34,418 nucleotides of DNA. Origin: Acidimicrobiaceae bacterium. GTDB taxonomy: Bacteria; Actinomycetota; Acidimicrobiia; Acidimicrobiales; RAAP-2. This document shows, piece by piece, positions 25,571 through 32,806 of the stretch; the stretch's first letter is position 1; every line of letters begins with the position of its first letter. The notes under the pieces are model-generated. The model saw only the letters and a list, made by a program, of their open reading frames with translations, searched no databases and was not told where the DNA came from. The position numbers were made by a program, and so were the translations under genes. The stretch spans positions 1 through 34,418 of the forward strand of contig DAHUZE010000073.1 of the NCBI GenBank assembly GCA_027306755.1, in the 5' to 3' direction.

Positions 25571-26866
25571 GTGGACGGCCAGTCCGCAAACGGCGGCGCC
25601 ATCGCCAACCTCCTTCGGGTGGCGCGTACGGAGTGCCGCGCCACGGCCGCCTTCGCGGTCGTGAAGGACGGCCACGAGGATCTCCAGGTCCACCGGATGC
25701 CTCCGTCCGACGACGGAGCACTCGGCATCTCCGACGACACGCTGGCCCAGATCGCCCGGCGCGCTTCGGGAGATCCGGAGTTCGGCAGCGGTCGCCCGTT
25801 CGTGCGAACCGTCCAGCTCGCGCCGGCCACGATCCTGGGCGTGGCACCCATCCCGGGGCACGGCTCCGGCGCGATGGTCGGCGTCCTGTGCGACGACCTC
25901 TCCGCGCTCGGCCAGCCGCAGCTGGACCTCCTGGACCGGTTGGCCCGGCGGGTAGACCGGCACATCCGCGCCCTGCGCACCGTCGGCCCGGCAAAGGCCC
26001 CGTCGGATGCCCCCGCCACCGCCGCCATCCCGGCGGAACCGGCGATGAGGACCCCCGCCCGGGTGGAGGGACCGGGCACGGCCGCCCCGACAGCGGGCAC
26101 GGCCGCCCCCATAGGAAGCCTGTTCGATCGGCCGCCTCCGATGCCGCCGCCGCTCGGCCTGGGGGGCTTCGGAGACGAGCCCCGTGGAGCGGTCGCGCCG
26201 TCGGGGTGCGATCCGGGAGGGGCGCGCACGTGGCCGGGCCGGGCCGAAAGGTCTTGGAATGCCGCTGCCGGGAGCCTGACCGGCGATCTGGACCTCCATC
26301 CCGAGCCCCGGGGTCCGCATCCCGAGCCCCGGGGTCCGCTTCCCGGCTGGCCCGGGGCAACCGCGGCGGCGGTCCCGCCAGAGGGTCGCCCCCCGGAGCC
26401 CCCGGAGCCGCCGGAGCCCCCGGCCCCGGGAGCGTGGTGGGCACCCTCGGATCCCGTGGCCGGGCTCCCCGGCCTGGGCCAGTTCTTCAGCCGGGCCGGC
26501 CGGCTGCTGGGCAGCGAGGCCCGGTTGTCGGGGGCGGTGGCACTGGTGCTGGTGGAGGTGCCGGGCGAGCAGACAGCGGCGGCCGCGGCGCGGGCACTCG
26601 CGGCGCAGCTCCGGTTCTCCGATCCGCTGGCCCGGGTGGACCGGGACCTGTTCGCGGCCGCGGTACTGCTCTTCCCGGACAGCATGCGAGGTGACAGCGT
26701 GGAGGAGCGTCTGGGTGCAGCCGTGCGATCGGCGCTGGACTGGCTGGCTCCCGTCCGCACGACCCACGTGCTTGCGGAGCCTGGCGACCGGCGGGACGTT
26801 GACGAGTTGCTGCGTCAGGCGCTGATCGGGTTACCGGGCCGGACGGCGGATCGGAACGCTCGATAG
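25571..26866 (+). CDS. GAF-like protein with Pro-rich linker and degenerate GGDEF domain
   Basis: A 431-residue protein starting at GTG 25571, 8 bases after the cyclase stop, so in the same operon. Residues 1-140 look like a GAF domain (ILGVAPIPGHGSGAMVGVLCDD). Residues 140-295 are a disordered Pro/Gly/Ala linker that contains short DNA repeats. Residues about 299-430 fit a GGDEF fold: GQFFSRAGRLLG, AVALVLVEVPG, then SDPLARVDRDLFAAAVLLFP. RVDRDLF (355-361) stands in the place of RLGGDEF, so the catalytic glycines are lost. It might bind or regulate the neighbouring cyclase. No close family is recognised. Confidence 0.75.
   Translation: MDGQSANGGAIANLLRVARTECRATAAFAVVKDGHEDLQVHRMPPSDDGALGISDDTLAQIARRASGDPEFGSGRPFVRTVQLAPATILGVAPIPGHGSGAMVGVLCDDLSALGQPQLDLLDRLARRVDRHIRALRTVGPAKAPSDAPATAAIPAEPAMRTPARVEGPGTAAPTAGTAAPIGSLFDRPPPMPPPLGLGGFGDEPRGAVAPSGCDPGGARTWPGRAERSWNAAAGSLTGDLDLHPEPRGPHPEPRGPLPGWPGATAAAVPPEGRPPEPPEPPEPPAPGAWWAPSDPVAGLPGLGQFFSRAGRLLGSEARLSGAVALVLVEVPGEQTAAAAARALAAQLRFSDPLARVDRDLFAAAVLLFPDSMRGDSVEERLGAAVRSALDWLAPVRTTHVLAEPGDRRDVDELLRQALIGLPGRTADRNAR
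26297..26338. repeat. Exact 21-bp direct repeat in the linker of the degenerate-GGDEF gene
   Basis: Two adjacent identical 21-base copies (26297-26317 and 26318-26338) encode a repeated HPEPRGP heptapeptide. Other small repeats lie nearby: GGGCACGGCCGCCCC occurs twice near 26075-26110, and a Pro-Glu-Pro unit runs near 26395-26425. Slippage in a disordered linker is the likely origin. Confidence 0.85.
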
Positions 26867-26870
26867 ACCG

Positions 26871-26910
26871 GCGGCGGAGCCCCCTGGCGGGGGGCGGGGG
26901 GCTCCGCCGC
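26871..26910 (+). terminator. Strong GC hairpin after the GGDEF operon
   Basis: A 14-bp perfect stem, 26871-26884 (GCGGCGGAGCCCCC) with 26897-26910, encloses a 12-base loop and begins four bases after the stop codon at 26866. No T-tract follows, as is common for actinobacterial terminators. It may also stabilise the mRNA 3' end. Confidence 0.65.
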
Positions 26911-27330
26911 TCGGCTCCCCATCCCCTAGGGTGACCTCGTGAGGGTCGCGGCAGGAACGTTGCCGACGCGTCGTGCCACGCACAGGTCGACTCCGGAGAG
27001 CCAGAGCGGCAGCCTTCGCATTGAGCGCTGTGGCTGACTTTCTCCCATGCGGGTTGCTTCCCCTCCTGCTCGGCTCGTCGAGCCGTCCGGAGGTGCCGGG
27101 AGAGCGGTCGCCTGGTGCGGCCGATTCGGCAGTCCGGCTGGCTCGGGGAGCTCCGTGACTTTGCGTCCCCTCCTCGCGGAGGGTTTGCCCTTTTCGTCGG
27201 CGCCTGCATGAGCGCACCGCGTACCCGGCACCATACAGCTTCGTTGCAGCGTCCGCAAGGGGGGAGCCGCAACGCTCGCCAGCGCCGGACGAGCAGGCTC
27301 CTGGCACCCCATTGGTAGCGTTCGCCCCGC
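26911..27330 (+). other. Intergenic region with possible leaderless small ORF and a second hairpin
   Basis: No known protein is recognised in this gap. TAGGGT (26927-26932) lies 6 bases before a GTG at 26939 that opens a 32-codon frame ending at 27037 (begins MRVAAGTLPTRR); it has the same layout as the leaderless genes of this window but may be chance. A perfect hairpin CCCTCC-TCGC-GGAGGG (27168-27183) followed by TTTGCCCTTTT looks like an intrinsic terminator. A short transcript from about 26939 to 27195 is therefore possible. TAGCGT at 27316-27321 probably serves the folP-like gene. Confidence 0.35.
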
Positions 27331-28239
27331 ATGGCGCGCCGACCCACCAGCAACGAGGCTGATGCCGGGCCGATCGGGACCGCCGCACCGGGGCCCCGGC
27401 TCCTGACCCTCGGCCCCCACCGCTACGACATCACCGACCGGGCGCTGGTCATGGGGATCCTCAATCGGACCCCGGACTCGTTCTACGACCGCGGCGCCAC
27501 CTTCGCGCTGGATGCCTGCCTGGCCCGGGCGGAGCAGCTCGTGGCTGACGGCGCGGACATCCTGGACGTGGGCGGTGTGAAGGCGGGGCCCGGGCCCGAG
27601 GTCACCGAGGACGAAGAGCTCGAGCGCGTCGTCCCTGCGGTGGCGGCGCTCACGGACCGCTTTGCCGTGCCGGTGTCGGTGGACACCTGGCGTGCCTCGG
27701 TTGCCGAGCGGTGCTACGAGGCCGGCGCCGTGCTGGGCAACGACATCAGCGGCTTCGCCGACCCCCGGTACCTGGAGGCCGCCGCCGCCGCCGGTGCCTC
27801 GGTGGTCGCCACGCACATCCGGCTCGCCCCTCGGGTGCCCGACCCCGAGCCGGTGTACGGCGACGTGGTCGGCACCGTCGCGCGGTTCCTCGGGGATCGG
27901 GCCGAGCGGGCAGCCGCCGCCGGCATCCCGCCTGATCGGGTGGTGCTGGACGCTGGGCTGGACTTGGGGAAGACCGCTGCCCAGTCCCTCGCGCTGCTCC
28001 GGGCCTCCGACCGACTCGCGGACCTCGGCCACCCGCTCCTTCTCTCGGCGTCCAACAAGACGTTCCTCGGCGTGCTGCTCGGGCTGGAGCTGGCCGAGCG
28101 GCGGGACGCGTCACTGGCTGCCGCCGCGCTCGGGGTGGCGCGGGGATGCCGGCTCCTTCGGGTGCACGACGTGGCCGGCGCGCGCCGCGTGCGCGACACG
28201 CTCGAGGCGGTGCTCGGCGCAGGAGCGGGGAGACGGTGA
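27331..28239 (+). CDS. Dihydropteroate synthase homologue, FolP2 type
   Basis: A 302-residue TIM-barrel protein of the dihydropteroate synthase family. It has MGILNRTPDSFYDRGATF in place of the usual GIxNVTPDSFSDGG. It has ILDVGGVKAGPGPEVTEDEE where true DHPS has the DIGGESTRPG loop, then VSVDTWRASVAERC, VVLDAGLDLGKT and SASNKTFLG. These variants match the mycobacterial FolP2 (Rv1207) group, which is reported to lack DHPS activity, so a folate role should not be assumed. ATG 27331 is preceded by TAGCGT at 9 bases. The stop overlaps holA by 3 bases, so the two are probably cotranscribed. Confidence 0.85.
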   Translation: MARRPTSNEADAGPIGTAAPGPRLLTLGPHRYDITDRALVMGILNRTPDSFYDRGATFALDACLARAEQLVADGADILDVGGVKAGPGPEVTEDEELERVVPAVAALTDRFAVPVSVDTWRASVAERCYEAGAVLGNDISGFADPRYLEAAAAAGASVVATHIRLAPRVPDPEPVYGDVVGTVARFLGDRAERAAAAGIPPDRVVLDAGLDLGKTAAQSLALLRASDRLADLGHPLLLSASNKTFLGVLLGLELAERRDASLAAAALGVARGCRLLRVHDVAGARRVRDTLEAVLGAGAGRR

Positions 28240-29234
28240 GCCCGGCGAGCCCGCGCGCCTACCTGGTGCGCGGAGAGGATCCTGTCCTCGTGGCCCAGGC
28301 GGGACGGCGCCTGGTGGACCGGCTGGTGGGTGGGCGCGACCCGGCGCTGGTGGTGGAGGAGCACGGCACCGGGGAGGAGCTGGATGCGGGCGCCGTCGTG
28401 GACGCGTGCACCACGTCGCCGTTCCTGGTCGACCGCAGGGTCGTCGTCGTCCGCGAGGCGGGGCGCCTCAACGCGGAGGATGCCGCCCGGCTGGCCGACG
28501 CCCTCAGGCGGCCGGTGGCCGACGTCCAGGTGGTGCTGCTGGCCGGCGGAGGGACCCTCCCCCAGTCGTTGGTGAAGGCGGTGGCGAGCACCGGCGAGGT
28601 TCTGGACGCCAGCGCGGGGCGGGGAAGAGACCGCGGTCGGTGGCTGGCCGAGCGGCTCCGCCAGGCTCCGGTCCGGCTGGACGCCGCAGCAGCGCGGCGA
28701 TTGGAAGCGCACCTGGGCGAGGATCTGGGTCGGCTCGAGGGCATGCTGGAGGCCCTGGCCGCCGGGTTCGGGGCCGGCGCCCATCTCGGAGTGGATGACG
28801 TCGAGCCTTTCCTCGGGGAGGCCGGCGCCGTCCCGCCGTGGGACCTGACCGACGCCATCGACAACGGCGATGCCGGCCGGGCGCTGTCCGTCCTGCACCG
28901 GATGCTGTCGGCGGGGGGGCGTCCGCCCGTGGTGCTGCTGGCCACGCTCCACAGCCACTTCTCGGCCATGCTGCGGCTGGACGGGGCCACCGTGGTCACT
29001 CCGGAGGACGCCGCCTCACTGCTCGGCGCCAAGAGCTCGTTCGTCGCCAAGAAGGCGCTCGAGCGGGCGCGGGCCCTGGGGAGCGAGCGGATCGGGCAGG
29101 CCGTGGACCTCATCGCCACTGCGGACATGGACCTCAAGGGGCAGACGGCGCTGCCCGGCGAGCTGGTGCTCGAGATCCTGGTGGCCCGGCTCGCCCGGTT
29201 GGCCCGGAACCGGTCGGGTACCCCGCGCAGGTGA
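28236..29234 (+). CDS. holA: DNA polymerase III delta subunit
   Basis: The clamp-loader delta subunit that opens the beta clamp, 332 residues. It begins YLVRGEDPVLVAQAGRRLVD, has the SPFLVDRRVVVVREA segment of the AAA-like domain, the helical EAHLGEDLGRLEGMLEAL region and a C-terminal collar with LLATLHSHFSAMLRL and LKGQTALPGELVLEILV. These are the usual HolA landmarks. GTG 28236 overlaps the upstream stop and is preceded by AGGAG and GGGGAG. The gene converges on rpsT with a 22-base gap; in many bacteria holA and rpsT are also neighbours. Confidence 0.93.
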   Translation: MSPASPRAYLVRGEDPVLVAQAGRRLVDRLVGGRDPALVVEEHGTGEELDAGAVVDACTTSPFLVDRRVVVVREAGRLNAEDAARLADALRRPVADVQVVLLAGGGTLPQSLVKAVASTGEVLDASAGRGRDRGRWLAERLRQAPVRLDAAAARRLEAHLGEDLGRLEGMLEALAAGFGAGAHLGVDDVEPFLGEAGAVPPWDLTDAIDNGDAGRALSVLHRMLSAGGRPPVVLLATLHSHFSAMLRLDGATVVTPEDAASLLGAKSSFVAKKALERARALGSERIGQAVDLIATADMDLKGQTALPGELVLEILVARLARLARNRSGTPRR

Positions 29235-29256
29235 ACGGATGGGCGGGGCGGCCCTC

Positions 29257-29517
29257 TCAGGATGCCTTGGCGATGCGCCGCATGAGGCGCGACTTGCGGT
29301 TGGCCGCCTGGTTCTTGTGGATCACGCCCTGCGCTGCCGCCTTGTCGATGCGCTTGACCGCCGCTCGGAGCGCCTCAACCGGGTTCTCCGCCCCGCCCTC
29401 GGCCGCGGCAACCGCGGACTTGGTGCGCGTGCGCAGCTCGGAACGCACGGTCTTGTTGCGCAGCCTCCGCCGCTCGTTCTGACGGTTCCGCTTGATCTGG
29501 CTCTTGATGTTCGCCAC
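29257..29517 (-). CDS. rpsT: 30S ribosomal protein S20
   Basis: An 86-residue, highly basic S20 protein that binds 16S rRNA in the small subunit. It begins MANIKSQIKRNRQNERRRLR, has NKTVRSELRTRTKSAV and ends GVIHKNQAANRKSRLMRRIA, all typical. The start is GTG 29517, with GAGGAA 6 bases upstream on the minus strand. It is divergent from lepA across 168 bases and convergent with holA, the familiar holA-rpsT-lepA cluster. Confidence 0.96.
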   Translation of the reverse strand: MANIKSQIKRNRQNERRRLRNKTVRSELRTRTKSAVAAAEGGAENPVEALRAAVKRIDKAAAQGVIHKNQAANRKSRLMRRIAKAS

Positions 29518-29685
29518 GGGAGTTCCTCGTCTTCTTGGTGTTTTCTCGGTCGTCTTGGGTGGCCCGTCCCCCGCAGGGAACGGCTCCGGGCCGCACGGTG
29601 CGCCCGGCAAGAGCGGCTCTCGATGGTAGCAGGGTCGTGGCATCGGCGCCCGGGGTGCCCGGCGCACCACTACGATCGATGAACC

Positions 29686-31554
29686 GTGCCCATGCCAGCC
29701 CAACCCGACAGTCCGCACCGGGGGGCGGGGGACGCGCCGTCCGGCGTCGCATCGTCCAGCGCCGGCACCGTCGCACGGGACCGCATCCGGAATTTCTCCA
29801 TCATCAGCCACGTGGACCATGGCAAGTCCACCCTGTCGGACCGCATCTTGGAGTTGACCGGGGCGGTGGACCCCCGCCTGATGCGCGAACAGTACCTGGA
29901 CTCCATGGACATCGAGAGGGAGCGGGGCATCACCATCAAGGCCCAGAACGTGCGGGTGCTGTTCCGGGGCCACGTCCTGCACCTGATCGACACCCCCGGC
30001 CACGTGGACTTCGGCTACGAGGTCAGCCGCTCGCTCGCCGCCTGCGAGGGGGCAGTCCTCCTGGTGGACGCCTCGCAGGGCATCCAAGCCCAGACGTTGG
30101 CCAATTGCTACCAGGCCATCGAGCACGATCTCGAGATCGTGGCCGTCCTCAACAAGATCGACCTGCCGGCGGCCGATCCCGAACGCTGCGCCAAGGAGAT
30201 CGAGCAGGTTCTCGGGCTGCCGGCCGACGAGATCCTGCGGATCTCGGCCAAGACGGGAGAAGGGGTGGCCGAGCTGCTCGACGCCGTGGTGGAGCGGGTC
30301 CCCCCGCCGGGCGGGGACCGGGACGCCCCGCTGCGCGCCCTCATCTTCGACTCGGCGTACGACCAGTACCGGGGGGTGATCTCCTCGGTGCGGGTCATGG
30401 ACGGCGTCCTGGAGGCGGACACCCGACTGCGGTTCATGCAGGCCGGCTCGGTGCACGAGGTGGAGGAGATCGGCGTCCGCACGCCCGAGCCCAGACGGGC
30501 CGACCGGCTCGGGCCGGGCGACGTCGGCTACCTGATCGCCGGTATCAAGGACGTGGGCGAGGCTCGGTCCGGTGAGACGGTGACCACGGCGCTACGCCCC
30601 GCGGCCGAGCCGCTCGCCGGCTACCGGGACCCCAAACCGATGGTGTTCTGCGGGTTGTACCCGATCGACGGGGACGAGCTGCCCGAGCTGCGAGACTCCC
30701 TGGACAAGCTGAAGCTCAACGACGCAAGCTTCACCTACGAGCCGGAGTCCTCCCATGCGCTGGGCACCGGCTTCCGCTGCGGGTTCCTCGGGCTGTTGCA
30801 CATGGAGATCGTGCGGGAGCGCCTCGAGCGGGAGTTCGACCTCTCCCTCATCGCCACCGCGCCGTCGGTGGAGTACCGGGCCTATCTGACCGACGGCGCA
30901 GTCGTGGTCGTGGACAACCCGACGGACCTCCCCGAGCAGAGCCGGATCGACCACATCGACGAACCGGTCCTCACGGCCACCATCCTGACCCCGTCGGAGT
31001 ACACGGGAACGGTGATGGACCTGTGCCAGGGCCGCCGGGCCGAGATGCAGCGGATGGAGTACCTGTCCCCCGAGCGGGTGGAGCTCGTGTACTCGATCCC
31101 GCTGGCCGAAGTGGTGGTCGACTTCTTCGACCAGCTGAAGAGCCGCACGAAGGGATATGCGAGCCTGGACTACGAGCCGGCGACGTACGCGACGGCGGCG
31201 CTCGTCCGGGTGGACCTGATGATCAACCACACGCCGGTGGACGCCTTCTCGACCATCGTCCACCGCAGCCAGGCCGACGCCTATGGTCGGCGCATGACGG
31301 AGAAGCTGCGGGAGCTCATTCCCCGCCAGCTCTTCGAGGTGCCGATCCAGGCTGCAATCGGCGGCCGCGTGGTGGCCCGGGAGACGGTGCGGGCCCGGCG
31401 CAAGGACGTGCTGGCCAAATGCTACGGGGGTGACATCACCCGCAAGCGGAAGCTTCTGGAGCGCCAGAAGGAGGGCAAGAAGCGCATGAAGAACATCGGA
31501 CGCGTCGAGATCCCTCAGGAAGCGTTCATCTCGGCCCTGCGGCTCGGCGATTGA
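29686..31554 (+). CDS. lepA: Elongation factor 4 (LepA) GTPase
   Basis: A translational GTPase acting on ribosomes, 622 residues. G1 is [20 protein letters not shown], followed by [13 protein letters not shown] (switch 1 region), [12 protein letters not shown] (G3) and [14 protein letters not shown] (G4). The LepA-specific C-terminus is complete ([46 protein letters not shown]). GTG 29686 or ATG 29692 can serve as start. TACGAT (29671-29676) 9 bases before the GTG and the lack of a Shine-Dalgarno suggest a leaderless or near-leaderless message. Confidence 0.97.
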   Translation: MPMPAQPDSPHRGAGDAPSGVASSSAGTVARDRIRNFSIISHVDHGKSTLSDRILELTGAVDPRLMREQYLDSMDIERERGITIKAQNVRVLFRGHVLHLIDTPGHVDFGYEVSRSLAACEGAVLLVDASQGIQAQTLANCYQAIEHDLEIVAVLNKIDLPAADPERCAKEIEQVLGLPADEILRISAKTGEGVAELLDAVVERVPPPGGDRDAPLRALIFDSAYDQYRGVISSVRVMDGVLEADTRLRFMQAGSVHEVEEIGVRTPEPRRADRLGPGDVGYLIAGIKDVGEARSGETVTTALRPAAEPLAGYRDPKPMVFCGLYPIDGDELPELRDSLDKLKLNDASFTYEPESSHALGTGFRCGFLGLLHMEIVRERLEREFDLSLIATAPSVEYRAYLTDGAVVVVDNPTDLPEQSRIDHIDEPVLTATILTPSEYTGTVMDLCQGRRAEMQRMEYLSPERVELVYSIPLAEVVVDFFDQLKSRTKGYASLDYEPATYATAALVRVDLMINHTPVDAFSTIVHRSQADAYGRRMTEKLRELIPRQLFEVPIQAAIGGRVVARETVRARRKDVLAKCYGGDITRKRKLLERQKEGKKRMKNIGRVEIPQEAFISALRLGD

Positions 31555-31628
31555 CCCGCCCCCGTCGCCCGGGTGCCTCGAGACGGAGGCCCCGGTCCGA
31601 GGCCCGGGCGATGCACCTCCCTCGTCGG

Positions 31629-31655
31629 CTGGCACTCGGTAAAATCGAGTGCCAG
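31629..31655 (+). promoter_or_regulatory. CIRCE element (HrcA operator) with embedded -10
   Basis: CTGGCACTC (31629-31637), a 9-base spacer and GAGTGCCAG (31647-31655) form a perfect 9-9-9 inverted repeat matching the CIRCE consensus TTAGCACTC-N9-GAGTGCTAA apart from the outer bases. The spacer contains TAAAAT (31640-31645), a good -10, so bound HrcA would cover the promoter. It lies 41 bases before hrcA, which implies autorepression of the hrcA-dnaJ unit. Confidence 0.93.
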
Positions 31656-31696
31656 CACGGTCTGCGGCCCAGCATGCCGCCGTGTGACGGAGAACC

Positions 31697-32806
31697 ATGA
31701 TGCCCGACCACCACGAACGGCCCGACCACCACGAGCACCCCGATCACCGCGAACTGGATCCGCGGAAGGCCGCCATCTTGGAGGCGGTCGTCAGCGAGTA
31801 CATCGGCACCGCACAGCCGGTCGGGTCACAGCATGTCGCCACGTCGTCCGGCATCAGTGTGTCCTCGGCCACGGTGCGGGCCGAGATGGTGGCGCTCGAG
31901 CGTGAGGGCTACCTGGTGCAGCCTCACACGAGCGCCGGCCGGATCCCCACGGACAAGGGGTACCGCTTCTTCGTGGACCAGCTGGCCGAGCCCGGGGTGC
32001 TCGGTCCCTCCCAGCGCCACGAGGTCAGCCGGTTCTTCGAGCAGGTCCACGGGGAGATGGAGGAGATGCTGGAGCGCACCTCGGGACTCCTCTCCGATCT
32101 CACGTCCTGCGCCTCCGTCGTGCTCCCGCCGGGCCACGAGTCCGCTGCCGTCCGGTCGGTCCAGGTGGTGGGGCTGGGGCCGCGCCTGGCCCTGGTGGTG
32201 GTGGTGCTGGCCGACGGGGCGGTCGAGAAGCGCTCGATCGAGCTGGACGACGACGTGACCGAGGTGGCCCTGGCCGCGGCGTCGAGCCGGCTCCAGACCG
32301 CCGCCCGGTCGCGGCCGCTCGGCGCGGGCATGGATCCCGTCCAGTCCGGTGACCCCTCAGTGGACCGGGTCGTGGCCCGGGCCCTGTCCGCGATGGCCGA
32401 GCTCGTGTCCGCTGACCACGACCGGGTGTTCGTGGGCGGCTCGTCGCGTCTCGCCGATGCGTTCGAGGCTGTGGACACGGTGCGGTCCGTCCTGGCCATC
32501 CTCGAGCAGCAGCTGGTGGTGGTCTCGTTGCTGCGTGACGTGCTCGAGCGGGGGCTGTCGGTGGCGATCGGCACCGAGCACGGCTACGAGTCGCTGGCGT
32601 CCTGCGCGGTGGTGGTCGCCCCGGTCCCTGTGGACGGCCAGGAAGTGGGGGCAGTCGGCCTGCTCGGCCCGACCAGGATGAACTACCCCCAGGCCCTGGC
32701 CGCGGCCAAGGTCGTCGGTGAGCGGCTGGGCCAGCGGCTGGGCTCGGGGGAGCGGGCGGGCACCCCCGCCACGCAAGGGAGGAGTCGCAGGAATGCCGGG
32801 CGCTGA
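31697..32806 (+). CDS. hrcA: Heat-inducible transcription repressor HrcA
   Basis: The heat-shock repressor that binds CIRCE, 369 residues. After a His-rich tail (PDHHE, PDHHE, PDHRE in the first 19 residues) comes LDPRKAAILEAVVSEYIGTA with the winged helix (SSATVRAEMVALEREGYLVQ, PHTSAGRIPTDKGYRFFVD), a GAF-like middle region, and the C-terminal GPTRMNYPQALAAAKVVGE. ATG 31697 or 31700 can serve; GGAG lies just upstream. The last 14 bases overlap dnaJ. The poly-His start is not a usual feature of HrcA and could bind metal. Confidence 0.95.
   Translation: MMPDHHERPDHHEHPDHRELDPRKAAILEAVVSEYIGTAQPVGSQHVATSSGISVSSATVRAEMVALEREGYLVQPHTSAGRIPTDKGYRFFVDQLAEPGVLGPSQRHEVSRFFEQVHGEMEEMLERTSGLLSDLTSCASVVLPPGHESAAVRSVQVVGLGPRLALVVVVLADGAVEKRSIELDDDVTEVALAAASSRLQTAARSRPLGAGMDPVQSGDPSVDRVVARALSAMAELVSADHDRVFVGGSSRLADAFEAVDTVRSVLAILEQQLVVVSLLRDVLERGLSVAIGTEHGYESLASCAVVVAPVPVDGQEVGAVGLLGPTRMNYPQALAAAKVVGERLGQRLGSGERAGTPATQGRSRRNAGR

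Noticed and set aside
26926-28032. Long minus-strand open frame opposite the folP-like gene
   Set aside because: It lies antisense to a clear dihydropteroate synthase homologue and has the composition of a high-GC shadow frame.
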